A DNA stretch of 64,000 bases from Formicarius rufipectus (taxonomy: Eukaryota; Chordata; Aves; Passeriformes; Formicariidae). Positions 11,001 through 24,025 of this stretch are shown piece by piece (position 1 is the stretch's first letter; the number at the start of each line of letters is the position of its first letter). Both the position numbers and the translations under genes were made by a program. Where the stretch lies: contig VXAU01002234.1 in NCBI GenBank assembly GCA_013399695.1, forward strand, positions 124,001-188,000. The letters run 5' to 3'. Under the pieces are notes generated by a model, which was not told the origin of the DNA, made no database searches, and saw only the letters and a list, made by a program, of their open reading frames with translations.

Positions 11001-14000
11001 ATTAATGCCGTATCTTAATAAAAGCTGGTTTAGCTCAGCCAAAGAGGAAAACAAAAAAAACCCATAAAATTGTAATTTTTTTTGTACAGCACTATCACTA
11101 GATATATAGCATGGATACTGAATTGTAAACTAACCAGAATAAAAGACTCACCCTTTTAATGAATGTAATTTATCATGACAATGACAATTTGATTAATGTA
11201 ATGGGGTCTCATTTCAGAAAAAAAGGAAATTACAGGTCGTTAGGGTAAGTTAAAATTATGTAATAGATTTGAATTATTTTCTTCATTTTTCTAAGAATTT
11301 AGCAAATATTTTTCTTTTAATATCTTATGTTTTCCTTTAAAATCTCACACCATTCTTCTTCTTGCCTCCAACCAGTTTTAACTTGGAAAGTGACAAGCAT
11401 GAGTTGAAAGACTTTGTCTGATTATATAACATCTGCATCGATTAGAAAAGGAATGAAAAAACCTTCATAAATCTACTATGAAAAAAACCCCTTTTTATTA
11501 ATGTAACTATACAGACAAGTCTCTTTTTTATCATAGATTTTTAGTAAACATACAATTGGGTAAGTTTTGTGCCTCAGAGATGCAAACAAAAAATGACAAG
11601 CAAGACAAGGCACAAGACTTTAGAGGATGAAAATGAAGGTTTTGTAGGCAGAGGCGGCAGCTTAGGGAAAGTACAACATAAAAGAACAAAATGAAAAGCA
11701 AAATGGAAAGATGAAATAACATGGGGAATGCAGTTTTGGTAGAATATGTATGTAGGGGGAAGTGAGAGATACTTAGGTAAAGTTTGAATGTGCTCTAGGA
11801 AGAGATAATATCTAAAGGATGCACAAAGCTTACAAGGAAAGGAAGAACTAGACTGCCAAAATGAATAGTTTCCTGTGTTTCTACTCATGGAGTTTAAAAA
11901 AATTCGCTGGATGCAAGGAATGAGATTTCACCCACTCCTGAAGGTGGCAGAGAGCATTAACATAAACAGAAAGGGAGCACAGAGCAACCTGGGGTGCAGA
12001 AGATGCCCCCGATGCCAGGGATGGATGGAGCAGGAAGACATCTATTCATATGAACCTGTGAGAATGTTTTCTTTTGGGGGCAGAGCTCCTGCCTACTACT
12101 TTGTCTTTGAAAAACACAGGAAAGCATAAAGCAAGACTTCTGGAAATCTGCTCCTCTCAAGTCACACTGCAAAAAAACATGTTGGTTAAAACCAATTCAG
12201 ATCACATCACGTTAGTGCCCTCAATATTTGAGTGCTATCCCACACTTGGAGGCTGCTGCAGAGTGGCTGTTTTGCATGTTACACAACCTTTCTGCCCACC
12301 CCAGAGAGTTTCAACATGAGGACACAGAGTTTTGGAATCTTCCCATGGAAATATTTTGTCCCATTATCCACAGTTGTTTTCAGTAAGATTAAATCAGGCA
12401 AGTCTTAATTCAAATCAACAGATCTAAACATAGGGTTTTACATTTTGGTGTTTGAGTAATTCTAGGTTTTTTTTAATAACTGCATATTTCTTCCTACTAC
12501 CATGAATTTAGGATTTATCCTCCTAATACCTTAGAGGGGCAGCATTATAAATCCAGTTTACAGCTATGGAATCTAGACAAAAAGTATTTTTGAATTGGTC
12601 AGACCACACATGAAATCAGTGTGTTCACAAGGGATTCAAGAGACACCTTCAGCAGAAATCTTGGATCCTATGAAATTTTGTTAATCATAACAGTCAACAA
12701 ACAATGTGAGATATATATATATAGCAAATAAATTGACCTAGGCATTGTCCCAAGCAGTATTAAAGGAAGGATTCTTTTGGGGATCCCCAATTCCAAATTC
12801 TAACAAAGTTTTGAAGTAACTTCATGTACTGTTAAGAAATCTTTTCCACACATTTTAGAGGAAAAAAAAGCAAGTCTTGAATTATGTCCGAGCTAAGTTT
12901 GAAACTTTTATTTTCATCCAGTTAGTAATTCATCAGTCAAAGCCAGGTCCCCAGTCTGACAGACTTCCTAGTAACATTTACAGAGGAAGCCAAGGTTAAT
13001 TTTTTTCAAATGTGGACAATTTAAATGAACTCTTACCCCAGTTAAGTCTATTCCTCTTTAAATGGTTGTGACAGTTTCTGAGGGAACAAACTTGCCAGTG
13101 GTAAAACAATGATACATAAAACGTAAACCAATACACAACATTATAGAGCAGGACAAAGACTACTTTAAGTCTACTTTGCTATTAGTTATAATTCTAAATG
13201 GGTTATTAATAAATGACCATTGGATAATTTTTAAAAAAATATATACACTGCCTTTAAGCCATCATATATTCAGAAATTTCAAAGCAGTATGGGCCACTAG
13301 GCATTTAGCCATACATAGATTCAGGATGCTTTTATGCCCATTGCTTTCCATCAGTTATTTTAACATGTTCTCTGAAAGCAGAAGCATATGCCAATCACAA
13401 CTATGAATGATTAATTATGTTATAGGATCTTAATTTACTAAACAAGTAACATGAATTTGTCTAAATTGAGTCCTAAATACATTACAAATATTAATAGCTG
13501 GCCAGGTCATGGACTACATTAATTTAATAAACACAGTGGTGTTTTTCATTGATAAAAGGTGGTTTCCTGAAGCATAGATTAAAAAAGATGAAAGGACAAT
13601 TAAAAAAAACCCCAGAGATCAATGAGATTCAGCTTTGCATTGCACAGCATAGAAATAATCTCAATGGAACGTAATCCAAGATTTCTGAAAAGACAGATGA
13701 ATTGTTTGCATAGAAGAGACCTCCAACAAGGTGACTTCCTTCCAGGTGTGCATTGTAGTGAGAGAACTGAAGGGAGGAAGGAGTTGGTTGAAGGATATCT
13801 ACAGGCAAGGTGTGTGGAGCCCAAATGCAGCTCTGCCACAAGGTCTGATGGCACCAGGTCTGCCCTGTACATGTTAATATATTAGCTCTGGCACCCAGGG
13901 AACAGTCAGTGCCCCAGTCAACCAGAGACATAGAGTACTGAGTGCCTGATTAGTGAAACACGGCCTCAATATTACACAGATATGCAAAATTCATTATCAT

Positions 14001-17000
14001 CTGGGAAAATTATTTCAGCGCCCTTGGATCGTACAACAATTCACAGGAAGTTAACCAGATTCCTATTTGTCACTAATATTTTTCTATGGCAATATTATTT
14101 AAAAACTCTCTTAGCATGCTATTCTGTATTCCAGCTTGGAATGTTACTTTCAAGAATGGTCTTTCAAACAAACCTACTCTTGAAAACAAGGCAATCCACT
14201 CTGCGGCTGAGGTACAACGTAAGGTATTTCTATCCATGATCAAAACTCATGGTTACACAGCTGCCATTTATTTTTAAGACTTTTCAGTTAAGCCATCCTT
14301 GACTTGGAATGAAAAGGAAAGAAAACCCAAAACTTTACTGGTCAAAAAAAATTGCACATTTTTACCAAAATGACATTTCATGGGTCATGTTCTTATTGTG
14401 CATCAACACGGAGACATCACACAGACACATTCTAGGTGTACACGGAACGTGGAACCCACATGCTGCTGGACAGCACCATTTTGTACCCAGGATTAAGTGC
14501 AGTAAGGTTGTTGTTGAGCTGCTACAGTAAGCAAGCTGGTAATGGTGATCCTTCATCACCTCATGAAAATGTAAGAACCAAAACACAGCAGTCTCTGCTG
14601 TAATGTGGAGTACAGAGGGAGACTGAGAGACAACTGCATGGAGAAAGTGAAAAACGGCAGAGGGCACTTGGTAATGAATAAAGAAAAAAAACCCTAACAC
14701 GGTTAATTTCCCAGGGGGTGGGTATATTTAATTGTCACATCTGGAGCCCATGTTTAAGTATCATTAAGGGAGTTGGTTTTCAAAGAAAGGTTATAAACTG
14801 AAGTGTTCTGAAATCACTGTGCAACACTGTTTACATAGTGGAGTGGCTGCAGGTTTTACAGCTGTGTGTCGGATACTGAGAGCCACAGGAACCACTAACT
14901 CCACGGGGATGCTAACACTGGTGCTCTCTCGGACACACAAAAAAAGGGATGCTCACAAAAGCAAAGCAGCTTAACTCCAGACAAGGAGTTTCAAAGTCTC
15001 AGACACAGTTCTAGAGCTATTAGTACAACAATAGCCTCTCCTGGGCCAAAAAAAGAAAGCTGTGTCAAAGTACTGCTTTATAGATTCTTATCATGATAAC
15101 TATACTCCAGGCAAAGGAGTGGCTGAAAGAGCCACAAAGGACAAAAGGGGAGATTTTAGTTATGTGGCATTTGAAACACACTTCACATATAAAAGAGTCT
15201 TTGTTTTCAGGGGTCTAGCAAAATATATGTCTCATTTTGCTCAAGAAAATTTTTATTTCAAAAAACATCTAAAAGGCATTCAAGGTTAGTGGGAACTTAG
15301 AATTAGTAAAAGGTCTCAAGATTCAACCTCTATTCATCAGGCTGCACTTCACACTGAATTCAAAAGCCCCCCAAACAAACAAACAAGCAAACCTCAGTAG
15401 TTTTCTTTTGAAAGGTCAGAAGCTCTTTGATTACAAACAACACTGGTGAAGTGCTTTGGACTGCTCCAGTAAACATCTTGAGCGTTATGGTAAAGGTGAA
15501 AAGATAGAGCTCTGCAGTCAAGGTACAAACAAAGACAGTGCATTTCCTTTGCAAATGTGTATGTGAATTCTGCATGTGCTAGTTTGCTTTGAGCTATGTT
15601 AGGTCATGCTGCTGACACATATTTGACTCAATATAGGATTTAGAAGGACACACCTATCAAAATACGTTTATAAACTACTGGCAGAATTAGTCAACTGAAT
15701 TTTGCCTACATTTGAAGTAGATGTGGGATGTTTATTTGGAGACCCAAAGGCTAACTTCAGTCCAAGAATGCTGGTGGATTCAATTTTTTTGTAGGAAAAA
15801 CAACTGGTGTTCATTCTATTGCCACCATATTTACCACTCTTTTTCTAAATACTGAACTTGGGTATTAAGGCTGTTACCATAATACAATGCAACATCTTTG
15901 CTTAAATATTGCTTTCAAATTATGTCAGAGAAAACAAAAGACCAATGAAAAACCAAACCAAATTGATCTGTTTACATCTGTACAGGAACAGTGGAGTGAG
16001 TGACATTGCCTTTGTAAAAACAACATTTACGCTTGAGTAAATGAGGTGTTGCACTCTACTGGAAGAGTAACTTTATCTTTTAAAACAGCAGCATACATAG
16101 TTTGTGTTTATGGAAATTCATAATCTGTTACTCCATGGATCTGCACCATCCAGTTTTTAACTGATAAAAAGGTGTTGCCAAGAAGAATGTCTGTGGGCTT
16201 TCATCTGTTTACAGACTTCTTTCTTTTAGGCCAATGTCCTCAGAAAGGGGACAAATGGAAAAAAAGATATATGGAGTGGATGGGACTATTCCTATACAAG
16301 GGCAGTCTAACATATACTCCCACCTTTCCTTGGTGTGGTATCCGAGTCTGGATTGTCTCCTATGCACTCAAGGACCCACAAACCCCTCTTCTGGTGGTAT
16401 TTCTAGAATGAGGCACCACACACAGCCAGTTTGAGCTTAAGTTCTCAGACTGCAAGGAGAAAGCACACTCCATAGGTGATGTCTGGAGGGTGAGGGTAAT
16501 CTGTCCAATTTTAATTTAGCTGACATATTAGGTTGGATTTTAATTCTGTGTTTATCTGCAGACAAAAGACTACATTCTTAAAAACATGCCTGAACTGTTC
16601 AAGTGAAACAGAGATCGAAATGCTAATTGAGTCTTCTCCCAGAAAGGTTTTGCTTAGATCTGTGAGAATACAAAAGGCCAGTTAATGGAAATATATGCAG
16701 TAAATTTTGTTTATTCGGTTCAAATCATATAGACAGGTTAATTAAAAATTCACAAAGGATTTGTTTTCTCTGTATCAAGCCTAGGGGTTCTTGGTGTTGT
16801 GTTTAAGCAGGTGCACATAAGAACAATGAATATGATATGTATCCTGAAAGAGGAATTTAAAAAGAAAATCAATATCCCAGGCAAGAGAATAAATGGAATT
16901 TATCATTTGTGCATGCAAATGAGAGGGCAGTTGGGATAAGAGCTAATGGAAATTTCTGATTCCTTTTGTAGTCCAGTCCATTGTGAGATTTCAAATTTCA

Positions 17001-17237
17001 TCAGCTATAATGAACTGATAAAGATCTGTATCATGATGTGATGGTTTTGGCTCCAGAACACAAGAAGCCTGAGAGGCAGTGCATCCCTCCCATGCTGCAC
17101 AGAGGCCACCTTGTACAGAGCAGGAGGCCAAGGGCCAAGCAGAGCTAGAGTCTATCCCTATCTAGCCCAGAGAGCAACCAATGGCCTTCCAAGGAACAGG
17201 TAAATTCGGGCAAATTCCTTTTGGAATTTATCTGGTA
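8077..17237. other. Long non-coding stretch, no gene recognised
   Basis: About 9 kb of AT-rich DNA. It holds a short AT run at 12711-12722, an AAAC-type run at 15370-15392, and scattered short frames on both strands. The frame at 9022-9351 (minus) and one at 15062-15289 (plus) look mildly protein-like but lack convincing splice borders or recognisable domains. No LINE, LTR, tRNA or rRNA was recognised. Confidence 0.4.
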
Positions 17238-17320
17238 TAATAGAACAGCACCAGCTGGAAATGACCTTGAAGGATCATGTAGTCCAACCTTACCCATCCT
17301 TTGGATGGGAGTGAATGTCA
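17238..17320 (-). mobile_element. Possible CR1 3' end fragment
   Basis: The words 'agctggaaatgaccttgaag' and 'gatcatgtagtccaacc' resemble the inverted 3' end of CR1 (typically '...ggttggaagggacctt...gatcatctagtccaacc'). The sequence after about 17320 no longer follows CR1, so this is either a short truncated piece or a different repeat with a similar end, such as an LTR. Confidence 0.35.
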
Positions 17321-18299
17321 CAGAGGAACCTGTACTACAGGTCTGACACCGAGACCAGCTCCAACAGAACCTTGTGTTCTCATATCCTGAAAACATCTTT
17401 TCGATGCAAAAGAAGCTTCTTCTGATCTGAGATTTACTGTTACAACTACTTTCCTTTTCTTACATCCAGACCCAAAATATTTAGGCTCCCAAGAGGATGA
17501 AAATATCAGGGTTGGAACAGAAACTTGACGTGCAGGTACTTTGACCAAGGCCCTGGAGTTTTAGCTGATTCTCATGGAAGTCAAGAAGAAAAATTCCATA
17601 GATATTATGGGTAAAAACACTTACCTGTCATCAACTTTTATCTTCTATTTTCCCACTCTTCCATAAAAGGCTGTTTAACACTCTCTACTGTTTAACCTAA
17701 GACAAAAAATACTTCCAGCTGGCAAACCTGAAGGAAACAGCTCTTTCTTGCAGAGAAGGAAACATCAGCTTTAGCCACCATAAGACTGTGTTTTCCTTCA
17801 GGACAGTTTGAGACAAGGGCCACAGCAGCCAGCAGCACTCAGCTCCACTACAAACCACCAGGACACACCTGCAGTGGCAGACACCCCAAGCCAGCGGTGT
17901 AATATTATTATCTAATTGATTCTGTTAAAGAAATGGGTCTTTCTGCATCCACGCTCCAGAATTCTACAGTCCTGAGACAGCAGCTCTCAAGGACAGAAAA
18001 GGACAGCCTTAAATGCATATATACACAGAGGGTAAACTTCAAAGAATTATGTTTTCTGGGATGGAGTAACAGCAGAGAGGTGATGAAAGTAGTAAGTGGC
18101 ATATGCAAACACAGGCTGACCTAACGCAGAAAAAAATGCCTAAAAGATATCTAAAAATATTAAACAATGAATTTTCACATGAGGCATGCTGAGGATGAAA
18201 ATTGTATTTACAAAGCATCGACGTAAAAAGTTTTTCAAGCATATCCTTTTCTTCCTCTCCTTTCTTATAACATTTTACTGTATATTGCTCACTTTTTAC
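17321..18299. other. No feature recognised
   Basis: Non-coding sequence downstream (in minus-strand terms) of the exon-like segment at 18300-18404. It shows no recognisable partner exon, repeat or RNA gene. Confidence 0.35.
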
Positions 18300-18404
18300 C
18301 TTTTCTCTGGACACTGCTCCAATATTAAAACAGCAAACAACGACAACTAATATTCCAGCAAGCACAGATAAATCTGTTACTCCAGGCTGAGCTCGAAGCC
18401 CTCC
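18300..18404 (-). CDS. Candidate internal exon encoding a membrane segment, unidentified
   Basis: On the minus strand a pyrimidine-rich acceptor (ATTCCTTTCTTGCCAG, AG at 18406-18405) borders an open 105-base segment that ends at AAG followed by GTAAAA (GT at 18299-18298). The segment is exactly 35 codons, phase 0 to phase 0. The peptide holds a hydrophobic stretch (LSVLAGILVVVVCCF, roughly residues 12-26) flanked by charged residues (D11 before; R33, E34 and K35 after), as expected for a single transmembrane helix with a basic cytoplasmic side. Two CpGs lie inside it. If real, it is one exon of a minus-strand gene with large introns. I do not recognise the protein and found no neighbouring exon, so chance is a serious alternative. 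Confidence 0.3.
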
Positions 18405-19019
18405 CTGGCAAGAAAGGAATTGCAAGCATTAATTTTTTTAGAATATTAACTTTTATGAAAATAAAAAGAGCATTCAGAGCAAAATGGTAGGGCAGGTTAC
18501 CTCATGTCATACTTCTCAATAAAAGCAATGTTTATTTTGTCTCTAGAGAAGCTCATCCTGAGTTGGCGGTAGCTGGGGCAATATGGCAACTCTTGAGCAT
18601 CATTTTGTTCTGAGCACCCTGAGAGGAACTGAAATGTATACCTTCACATAGGTAGGCTTGACAAATTTGTCCACTGTTTCCCAGCCGTTATGGTTACAAA
18701 GATAACCTTCCAAAAGTGAAGTGCACATAAAGCAAATGCAAAATTGCTCTGTTAAAGCTGCTGGGGTGGAGGTGTTTGACACAAATCAAAGCCCAACCCA
18801 AAAAATAAGTGAGGAAAGAACACAACCTCCACCTGTCAGCTGCTGCTTACAGCTTTTAACATTGAAAAAAGCCCCCAAATTGACAACACTCCTGTCATAA
18901 CACGGATGCTATTAAGAACTATGCTGGGCTTCTGCAAAGCTTTCAAAAGTCACATCATTTTCATGCTGCTGGAAACTGGGGAATCTGGGAACTGAAGCAC
19001 AAACTTCACTTTCTCAAGG

Positions 19020-19039
19020 AAAAAAAAAAAAGAAAAAAA
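19020..19039. repeat. A-rich run
   Basis: Twelve A, one G and seven A. No AATAAA or gene-like sequence precedes it, so nothing suggests a retrocopied mRNA tail. Confidence 0.85.
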
Positions 19040-19570
19040 CACAGCAGAATTGGAGCCAGAGGAGTCAACAGTGGCTGAGACCCCTCCTTTCTAAATCCAG
19101 AAAACAGAGCAAGACTGAGCATTAACCAGTCGAGGGGTTATCATCTTTACCCAGATCTGAAGGACTGAGGAAAAGGCAGAAACCTGAAGGCAGAGAAATA
19201 ACCTGAGAAGGGTATTTCCTGCACCTTCCACTTCACACACAGGTATACAGATCTGCGAACACACACGGACAGAAGAAAGGCCAAAGAAGCAAAAAGGCAG
19301 CCCAAAGAGGTGTAATCTTGTAGAGATTAATACTTAACAGTTTGTGTCATGTTTAGCCTTAGATGGAGTTGTAAACAAATGCTGGTGAAAGCTGCAAGTC
19401 CAAAGAAGGAAAATCACATTCCCTCTGAAGGGGCTGTCAGGAGGCCAAAATTTTGGTCCTTTGTTCCTTTCCCAACTTTCAATGCAGCTCTATCCTAGCA
19501 GCCATCTAGAACCAGTTTTCCAGTAATCTTTCAAACATGTGTGCTGGTTCTTAGCTGGAAATTAAAATTG

Positions 19571-19588
19571 ACTTCAGAATTCTGAAGT
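19571..19588. repeat. 18-bp perfect palindrome
   Basis: ACTTCAGAA is followed directly by its reverse complement TTCTGAAGT, centred on GAATTC. It has no spacer and no extension into the flanks. It could be a dimer-binding site or chance. Confidence 0.85.
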
Positions 19589-22500
19589 TCCAGACCCCTG
19601 TTCAGCTGCTACTACAGAGACACAAAGTCTATAAGCATGTTATTTACAGCCCAAAAGTTTTCAAGTGTTTGAGGTTAGACCTTAGGCTTTTGGTCACGGC
19701 CATATTGCCTCTCTCACATTGCTAAACTGTATTCCAAGTTCAATCTCTGCACTTGTCCATAACCTCACTGCTAATGGGCAAAGCAGCTTTCCATTTAGCT
19801 GATAAAAATGTCCTTCCAGATCCACAAAGGAAATGTTCTCTGTTCCAGACCTAAGAAGCTTAAAGTCTACTGGAATTTATTTGAACTTGCTTAATAAACT
19901 GTGTGCTGCTAAAATGTAGTCATTTTAACAGCACCAGGACTGAAAATGGGATAGTGACAGTCATACAATTCAATTATTTCTGTTAAATGCATAAGCAATC
20001 CCTGGAGCAGAACTGGAACTGTACTCCACTTCCCCTGGAGAAGGCTGACCACTAGGTTACAGAATCATTGTCACTCCTACAGCCTCTCGTCTCCTTTCTG
20101 TCACGGGGTGTAAGTCCTTATGTGGACACAGGGCCTAATTAACTTTGCAAACCTGACATAATGTTAGTGTCCAAATAGATTTATGTAGTTTCCAACTGGG
20201 TGAGGGGAAAGGAGGATACTTGAACCTAGCAAAACTACCCTCCCCCTCAAGTTCTTGAACTGTATCCATCACAGCACTGTCTCCACACTTGAAAGCACAG
20301 GAAAATCCTGGTTAAATGGACAGGGCTTGGAAGTAATCCAAAACATCAAACCTCAAGCTTAGTTAAAAAGTACCTATTATTGTGTAGGACTTATTCTCAG
20401 TGCTATGTAGATCTTAAACTAAAATAAAGACAGAATTGTATGCTGCGTGTTCAAAAGAAAAGACCTTATTTTTCGAGTACAAATTGTATGTGACTTTAAT
20501 AGTATGAATTCTGTTGGGTTGTCCACGGAATAAATTTGCACACAGTTCAACATAACATGTGCACATTAAATAGGATTTGGCATTAAAAGACCCAACATTG
20601 AATGGAAATCGAAAATAAATGCCCACATTCTCCCCAGAAGACTATTCACCCCAAGGCCTTAGGCATTAATTTAAGTGAATGAGGAAGCCACTAGGGCAGC
20701 TGTCGGTAGCTTATTTGATTTGTGAATAAACAATGGCTTCATTTTAAATGCTATTTACTCCTACTACATACTAATGTAAAAATCAAAAACACAAAAAAGA
20801 ACAGACTATTCAAAACCACACATTTTTAAGAAAGCTTTTACACTGGAGAGTTCTTCATTTCAACATGGTAGGAAAATAAAATAGTAAGAACTTCTGTCAC
20901 ATTACTAATTTTAACTGCTGCTAATGTTAAGAAGCCCGGAGATTGTATCTTATACTTAATTGATATTGTGCATTTGGCTGTATATTAATGAGAACTTAGG
21001 GTATCATAGGTCATTCCAATAAAATCTTTGGGCTTGTCAGCTTGAATTATGTATCTTTACATCTGCAGAAAACAGTGGCAACATGGTAATTACAGTAGTT
21101 GATACGTGCTGTTATAACTTGTTAGTACAACCAGGTACATCATGTCCAAAGTGCAGATGCCAATCCAGCCTGGCACTAATAATCCATCAAACAGATTATT
21201 AATTAAGGACAGTTTCTATGCAAAGAGAAACATTTAGCTGCACAATGAATTTTCAGACTGGAGCACAGTAATTCCTTCGTGATATTATAAAGACTTAATT
21301 ACAACAAAACCACCATCTCACTGGCAACTTCAGGATGAAAACGAAGACCTTTACCCTACACACCCATACACAAAGTGCTGAACTTTATGTGTAGGTGTGC
21401 CTGTGGATTTTCAGATAATTACATATATAACCTCATGCAATCATTTGGGTTTCATCTGAAACATCTTCTTACTATGAGGATTCATATTCACATGTAGGTT
21501 TTATCTCAGGCAGAGTTCAGAAAAGAGGTCCCTAGAAAGATGCAGTTCTGTAGCTTTTCTCTAGCAGAACATACATGCTAAACACTTCCTGGTTTCCATG
21601 TAACTTGTAACTTAAAAGACTATGAAGCCCAGCTGCCCCTTCCTACACTCAATTTCTATTTCGCATAGACATCTTGCCCTATAATCAGACTCTTGCTTGA
21701 CATGTAATGGAGGTAAGGGAGTCTAAGAGAAGATGAAGAATTTACATAAAAGGAAAGGAACTGTCCAAACAATAAGTAAATTGTATCTGTTCATGAATGC
21801 CAAATCTGACCATCAAGCAAACTGAGTGCACAAGTTAAATATGCCTTTGTGCAACTGGAACTTAAAACAGCTGATAACCCAGGATGAAACTGCCCTTGAA
21901 AGCACTGCAGCAACCATCTATAGATAAAATTGTTCTTGAACAGTTTCTCCAACATACATTAAGCACTAAAAGGCTTGTTCTTAACATACACCATCCAAGT
22001 TCAGCCTTCTTGGTTTTCCTGGCAAACGTGAATTCAGGAGAGCAAAGAAAAGAAGAAAAAAAAGTCGCAGTGAGCAGCTCCCCTGCCGACCGCTGCTTCT
22101 GAGATGCAAACATAGGATTGCACTGAGATTTTTACAGTCTGTAATAGCAAAATCCAGCCCTGTATATTCAAATGCATTTCCTTGAAAGTCCTGAGCCCTC
22201 AGGTGTGTTACATAGGTACAAACATTTTTACCTTATTCATTTAAATTCACCCAGGCTGTCCTGCACGAAATGCCAAGGTTTTAGAGAAGGAAAAAACATG
22301 AAGATGAATTGCAGGTACTCCTGTCCACATGCAGTGAACCAGCCCAACAGCTCAGGACATTTCCATGCACAAGTCAACTGTGCAGCACATGTGGAGCGAG
22401 GGAATCCAGCACTTCCCAGTGTTTGCTGTGTGTGGTTACACAAGATCTGATGTGCACACCAGTCCCAGCTGGGCTGCCAGATGTCTGAGATTTATGAACA

Positions 22501-24024
22501 TATGGCAGCCTACACGGTAGCATCTAAACTTCTAGGACTTCCACAAAACCCAGACTAATCTGTTAAACTCTTGAAATCTATCTGAACAATAACCCTGTGT
22601 GCAAAAGGGAATATGTCCAGGAGCATGCAGATGACTGGTGGCTGACATGGATTAATGGCCCAAACAAAATGCAGTCTCATATTCGAAGAGGAGTCTTGAA
22701 CCTCACTATTGTTTTCATTCTCATTTCATTGGTGAAGCAGAGCTCACCAGGTTGTAAAAGGTTATGTTTGATATGTTAACAGTGGCTTAACATGTTACCT
22801 TCCTGAGATTTTGCTCAAGTGATGCAGCCCCACATTGCTCCTACATGGGATGATAATGGGCAAAGGAGGTGCAAAGGAGCCCCAGGTGAGCAGGTCAGAG
22901 CTGTTGTATTACGGACACTAAATTGTTCCACCTTAAGTAATGGACAAAGATAAGAAAAGGAGATGGAATGAGTTGCTTGAAAGATTTCTCTCTCATCTCT
23001 GGCCTCAGATCTAGGTCTGTGTTGAGTGTTACACAACATTTTAGCACGTTAGCTCTGCTGAGCCACAGCCACAGTCGGGGGGCACACTCTGGGGAGCAGC
23101 ATCAGGCAAATTACATCTGTCCTTAACTCCTGACCCACAGCTTTCTGTGCCACGCTTCAGAAAAACATGGATCACAGCACAGATGGGGGAGGAGTTTATA
23201 GCATTTCTACTATGACTTACCAGAACAATGCTTCTAAAGCATCTGTGTTTTCATTTCCTATTTTGGTTCAAGTGTTTAAGCAAAAGAATTCTGCTTCTGG
23301 GTTCTTGGATTCCAAAAATTAAGCACTGAATCTGTATTTCAGTACCTAAAACAGAGCTGGCCTGTTCCTCAGTATCATCAAAGCTCTACACTTTCAACCA
23401 GTGCTTTTCAAGTTCAACTGCTCTTTCCCACTCTTCAAAAATTATTCATCATTTTCCTTGCATAAAGAATGCTCAGATTAATAAGACAAGGAAGAAATGC
23501 CCTTGTAAAAGAAAAAGAGAGGGACGAATACACAGACACCACACTCACTTAGGCCCTAACAACAGACCTTTTCATTAATTATCTTCCTAATGATGCATTC
23601 TCAAACAATACTGCAAAATCTCCCTCAAAAATTGAACTACTCGCTGGGGAAAGAGTGTATTTTATCTTGTTCCCTCAAGAACTCTGAAGCCATCTTCCTC
23701 ATATTTATATTCTAATCTTTCTATGCTCACTTGTAAAAGCTGGTAATTAGGAAAGCCTCTTTGATGGTCAGAAGCTGCACACTATTTCTGTGTGCATGGT
23801 AACAGCATGAATCACTGGCTGCACTAATCCTGTAAGAGTGTTAAAGGTCCCATGTGACGGTTACTGTGAATGCTAAACCTGCCCTATATTATGCTATTTC
23901 CCACTAATCCTAAGAAAATTAATGTTAATTTATAATGAAAAAAAAGGTTAATTATACATTTACTTATGATTTAGGCACATTAGACTGGATTCACAAATAA
24001 CACTGGGGGCTTTTGACTTGGTTT

Positions 24025-24025
24025 N
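24025..24025. other. Undetermined base (N)
   Basis: The only N seen in the window. It is an isolated ambiguous call rather than an assembly gap. Confidence 0.98.

Noticed and set aside
15062..15289. Protein-like 75-codon plus-strand frame with an internal TTTGTTTTCAG and a possible GTTAGT donor
   Set aside because: The start is not ATG, no family is recognised, and a frame of this length is expected by chance in AT-rich DNA.
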